Assembly (NCBI RefSeq): GCF_030380735.1 | Contig: NZ_JAUDRZ010000023.1 | Location: forward strand, 568 to 64,567 | Reading direction: 5' to 3' | DNA: 64,000 bases | DNA from: Rhizobium sp. S152 | GTDB taxonomy: Bacteria > Pseudomonadota > Alphaproteobacteria > Rhizobiales > Rhizobiaceae | Shown: one piece after another, positions 63,194 through 64,000 of the stretch | How positions within the stretch are numbered: position 1 is the first letter of the stretch | Layout of the letters: every line of letters starts with the position of its first letter | Notes under the pieces: generated by a model | Seen by the model: only the letters and a program-made list of their open reading frames with translations | Told to the model about the DNA's origin: nothing | Databases searched by the model: none | Translations under genes and position numbers: made by a program

Positions 63194-64000
63194 TCAATGC
63201 TTCTCGCCGCGAACGGCGGTCACGTCGGCTGCCGTTACGGCGGCCGCCTTGTTGTGCCAGCCGTCGCGCAGGAAGGTCGCGAGTGCGGCCACTTCGTCGT
63301 CCGACAGGCGGTTTTCGTAGCCCTGCATGCGCAGCTTCATCGGGCGATCCGGCGTCGACGGCAGTTCGGCGCCGTGCAGGATCACGCTGATCAGGCCCTT
63401 GGGCGACTTCGCTGCGACCAGCGAGTTGCCGTCAAGCTCCGGGAAGGTCTCGCCGGCGCCCTTGCCGCTCACCATGTGGCAGGCCGCGCAGTTGTCGAGA
63501 TAGAGACGCGGGCCGAGTGGCATGTCGGGCTTGGCGTCCGAGAGCAGCGTTTCGGTCTGCGTCACCTCTGCCTTCTCCGGCTGGGCCGCCGAAGCGGAAC
63601 CGCCTTCGCTGCCGATCTTCTTCAGATAGGTGGCGATGGCGAGGTTGTCGTCGTGGCTCATGTACTGCAGCGAGTCGCGAACGACGAGCATCATCTCACC
63701 GGTTGCCGTCGAGTGAGCATTGCGAGCGGTCGACAGATAAGCCGCCAGCTGTTCGGTGCTCCACGTCTGCGGGCCGCTTGCCGGACCGCGAAGATCAGGG
63801 GCCGTGAAGCCGTCGATCTCGCCGCCCGAGAGGAAGGCCTTCGACGTGTTGTCGATGCCATCCTGCGCCATGAACAGGTTGCGCGGGCTGTGGCAGGCCG
63901 CGCAGTGGGCGGCGCCCTCGACGAGATACTTGCCGCGGTTGAACTGCTCGTCCTCCCCCTCAGCCGGCTTGAAGCCGGCCTCTTGGCGAAGCGCAAGCCA
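63194..64000 (-). CDS. Multi-haem cytochrome c (alcohol/gluconate dehydrogenase subunit type), 5' truncated by window edge
   Basis: The last 268 codons are present; the frame stays open to the right edge, so the N-terminus and signal peptide lie outside. Two CxxCH haem sites are visible: CAACH encoded at about 63890-63904 and CAACH in 'DNCAACHMVSG' further on. Domain layout ('GKYLVEGAAHC', 'PDLRGPASGPQTWSTEQLAAYL', 'LDGNSLVAAKSP') fits the three-haem cytochrome subunit of membrane alcohol or gluconate dehydrogenases, with the first haem outside. It passes electrons from a periplasmic dehydrogenase to ubiquinone or an oxidase. The dehydrogenase partner would be upstream, beyond the edge. Confidence 0.9.
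   Translation of the reverse strand, partial: WLALRQEAGFKPAEGEDEQFNRGKYLVEGAAHCAACHSPRNLFMAQDGIDNTSKAFLSGGEIDGFTAPDLRGPASGPQTWSTEQLAAYLSTARNAHSTATGEMMLVVRDSLQYMSHDDNLAIATYLKKIGSEGGSASAAQPEKAEVTQTETLLSDAKPDMPLGPRLYLDNCAACHMVSGKGAGETFPELDGNSLVAAKSPKGLISVILHGAELPSTPDRPMKLRMQGYENRLSDDEVAALATFLRDGWHNKAAAVTAADVTAVRGEKH

Overview
The window is high-GC DNA from an alphaproteobacterium of the order Hyphomicrobiales, most likely family Rhizobiaceae (Rhizobium, Agrobacterium, Ensifer, Shinella type). The reasons are a succinoglycan-type exo cluster in the same linear order as in Sinorhizobium meliloti, a Porin_2 (Omp2/RopA-like) outer-membrane porin, an ExoX regulator, and dense ATGA-overlapped operons. 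No genus can be fixed by reading alone. No tRNA, rRNA, CRISPR array, prophage or insertion sequence was seen.

Layout. 1-4.1 kb: the tail of a nucleotide-sugar epimerase, a PAS-GGDEF-EAL cyclic-di-GMP protein, and a two-gene dehydrogenase operon resembling four-carbon acid-sugar catabolism (DenD-like plus a beta-hydroxyacid dehydrogenase). 4.2-23.4 kb: an efflux and envelope-stress block. It holds an RND pump operon preceded by an alpha/beta-hydrolase-fold protein that lacks its catalytic serine and histidine and is divergent from a LysR gene. Then come a LysR/SDR pair, a small acidic protein, a 3-methyladenine DNA glycosylase, a MarR-EmrA-EmrB operon, a CPA1 cation/proton antiporter and a second RND pump operon.

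23.3-39.9 kb: the exopolysaccharide cluster exoZ-Q-F-Y (minus), exoX, exoU, exoW (minus), exoH-K-L-A-M-O-P. ExoY starts the lipid-linked repeat unit, ExoA/L/M/O/U/W extend it, ExoZ and ExoH acylate it, ExoQ/ExoP/ExoF polymerise and export it, ExoK trims it and ExoX restrains it. Genes found in the S. meliloti cluster but absent here are exoV (pyruvyl transfer), exoT (flippase), exoI, exoN and exoB. ExoL and ExoA are encoded by one uninterrupted reading frame.

39.9-48.2 kb: a metallophosphoesterase, an SfnB-like flavoprotein facing an Rrf2 regulator with a cysteine cluster, a small unknown protein, glutamine-dependent NAD synthetase, an orphan transhydrogenase-alpha-like protein, a porin behind a run of inverted repeats, and a cysteine-free Rrf2 protein. 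48.4-54.7 kb: a six-gene MoxR/DUF58/DUF4381/VWA/VWA-TPR/BatD operon. 54.8-64 kb: an ion channel with a C-terminal zinc ribbon, a LysR/cupin pair, an FAD amine oxidase, an SDR and an aldo-keto reductase, a large dimethylglycine-dehydrogenase-like protein, and the start-truncated end of a multi-haem cytochrome c.

The most noteworthy items are the ExoL-ExoA fusion, the reduced exo cluster without flippase, the catalytically dead hydrolase in an efflux operon, the zinc-ribbon channel and several well-formed operator-like palindromes. Nothing here clearly amounts to a wholly new system. All functional names rest on motif recognition, not on database searches.
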